DNA of 57,323 bases, taken from Bacteroidaceae bacterium (GTDB lineage: Bacteria > Bacteroidota > Bacteroidia > Bacteroidales > Bacteroidaceae). Position 1 is the first letter of the stretch, and every line of letters begins with the position of its first letter. The position numbers and the translations under genes are program-made. Location of the stretch: the NCBI GenBank assembly GCA_016292045.1, contig JAEEZX010000033.1, forward strand, positions 1 through 57,323, read 5' to 3'. The notes below the pieces were generated by a model. The model did no database searches and had not been told where the DNA came from. It was given only the letters and a program-made list of their open reading frames with translations. Positions 57,190-57,323 of this stretch are shown in pieces.

Positions 57190-57323
57190 TTCCTGATTTC
57201 GGTTGACAGTTTTTTGCTCTTTTCCTGAGTTGGTTGTCAGTTGTTTTCCTGATAAGGTTTACACTTTACTGTTTTCGTTGACATCGTTCCTGATGGGGTT
57301 GACATTTTTCTGAAAAGGTTGAC
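57190..57323. repeat. Degenerate TTCCTGA-GGTTGACA repeats at the window end
   Basis: About five copies of a TTCCTGA (4 nt) GGTTGACA pattern at roughly 57190, 57222, 57246, 57287 and 57308, cut by the window edge. Spacing is irregular (about 21-41 nt). They lie upstream of the GH43 promoter and may be binding sites or a longer repeat continuing outside the window. Confidence 0.55.

Overview
The window looks like a chromosomal segment of a Bacteroidales bacterium, most likely Prevotella or a close relative (inference from gene content). The evidence is a complete Bacteroides aerotolerance (bat) operon, GT3-type glycogen synthase, class III fructose-bisphosphatase, a four-helix-bundle suffix protein, a BspA-type leucine-rich protein, DUF4248/DUF3987 mobile-element genes, and many Bacteroidetes-type -7 boxes (TAnnTTTG) in front of genes.

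Region 1 (1 to about 11,300) is an accessory island that is visibly AT-richer than the rest. It opens with a minus-strand replication-like module (DUF4248, CHC2/Toprim primase, DUF3987, one unknown) with origin-like repeat arrays between the genes. An unknown overlapping gene pair (3355-5206, minus) follows. A divergent plus-strand cassette comes next: a DUF4268 PD-(D/E)XK-like protein, an EcoRI-type adenine methyltransferase and a DUF262-HNH nuclease, preceded by a long, foldable leader. A secreted leucine-rich-repeat protein, an hsdM fragment and a transposase fragment close the island, suggesting repeated turnover of defence genes at this site.

Region 2 (11,300-31,000) is core chromosome: a four-helix protein, a TPR protein, a CaCA antiporter, glycogen synthase and alpha-glucan phosphorylase, nagB, metF-metH, two outer-membrane barrel proteins, DMP19-smpB, an Fe-S scaffold with its GGGtGRT partner, and azlCD. 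Region 3 (31,000-46,600) has malQ, maf, a helix-hairpin-helix protein, the moxR-bat operon (with batB and batC fused), a PAP2 phosphatase and an RluA-type synthase. Region 4 (46,600-57,323) has fbp, a BamA-like barrel, a PCMD-like protein, nspC, three tRNAs plus a broken tRNA-Gly copy, a serine hydrolase and two GH43 enzymes. Glycogen synthase, phosphorylase and malQ form a storage-glucan set; the GH43 pair points to plant hemicellulose use.

The most striking genome-wide signal is a dispersed family of micro-arrays of 7-nt (sometimes 9- or 10-nt) tandem units. They lie directly against start and stop codons, and in three genes (primase, maf, nspC) they sit inside the reading frame. In maf the array is exactly six heptamers, 42 nt or 14 codons; in nspC it is exactly three, 21 nt or 7 codons. 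The best candidate for an undescribed defence system is the DUF4268 / EcoRI-type methylase / DUF262-HNH cassette with its structured leader.
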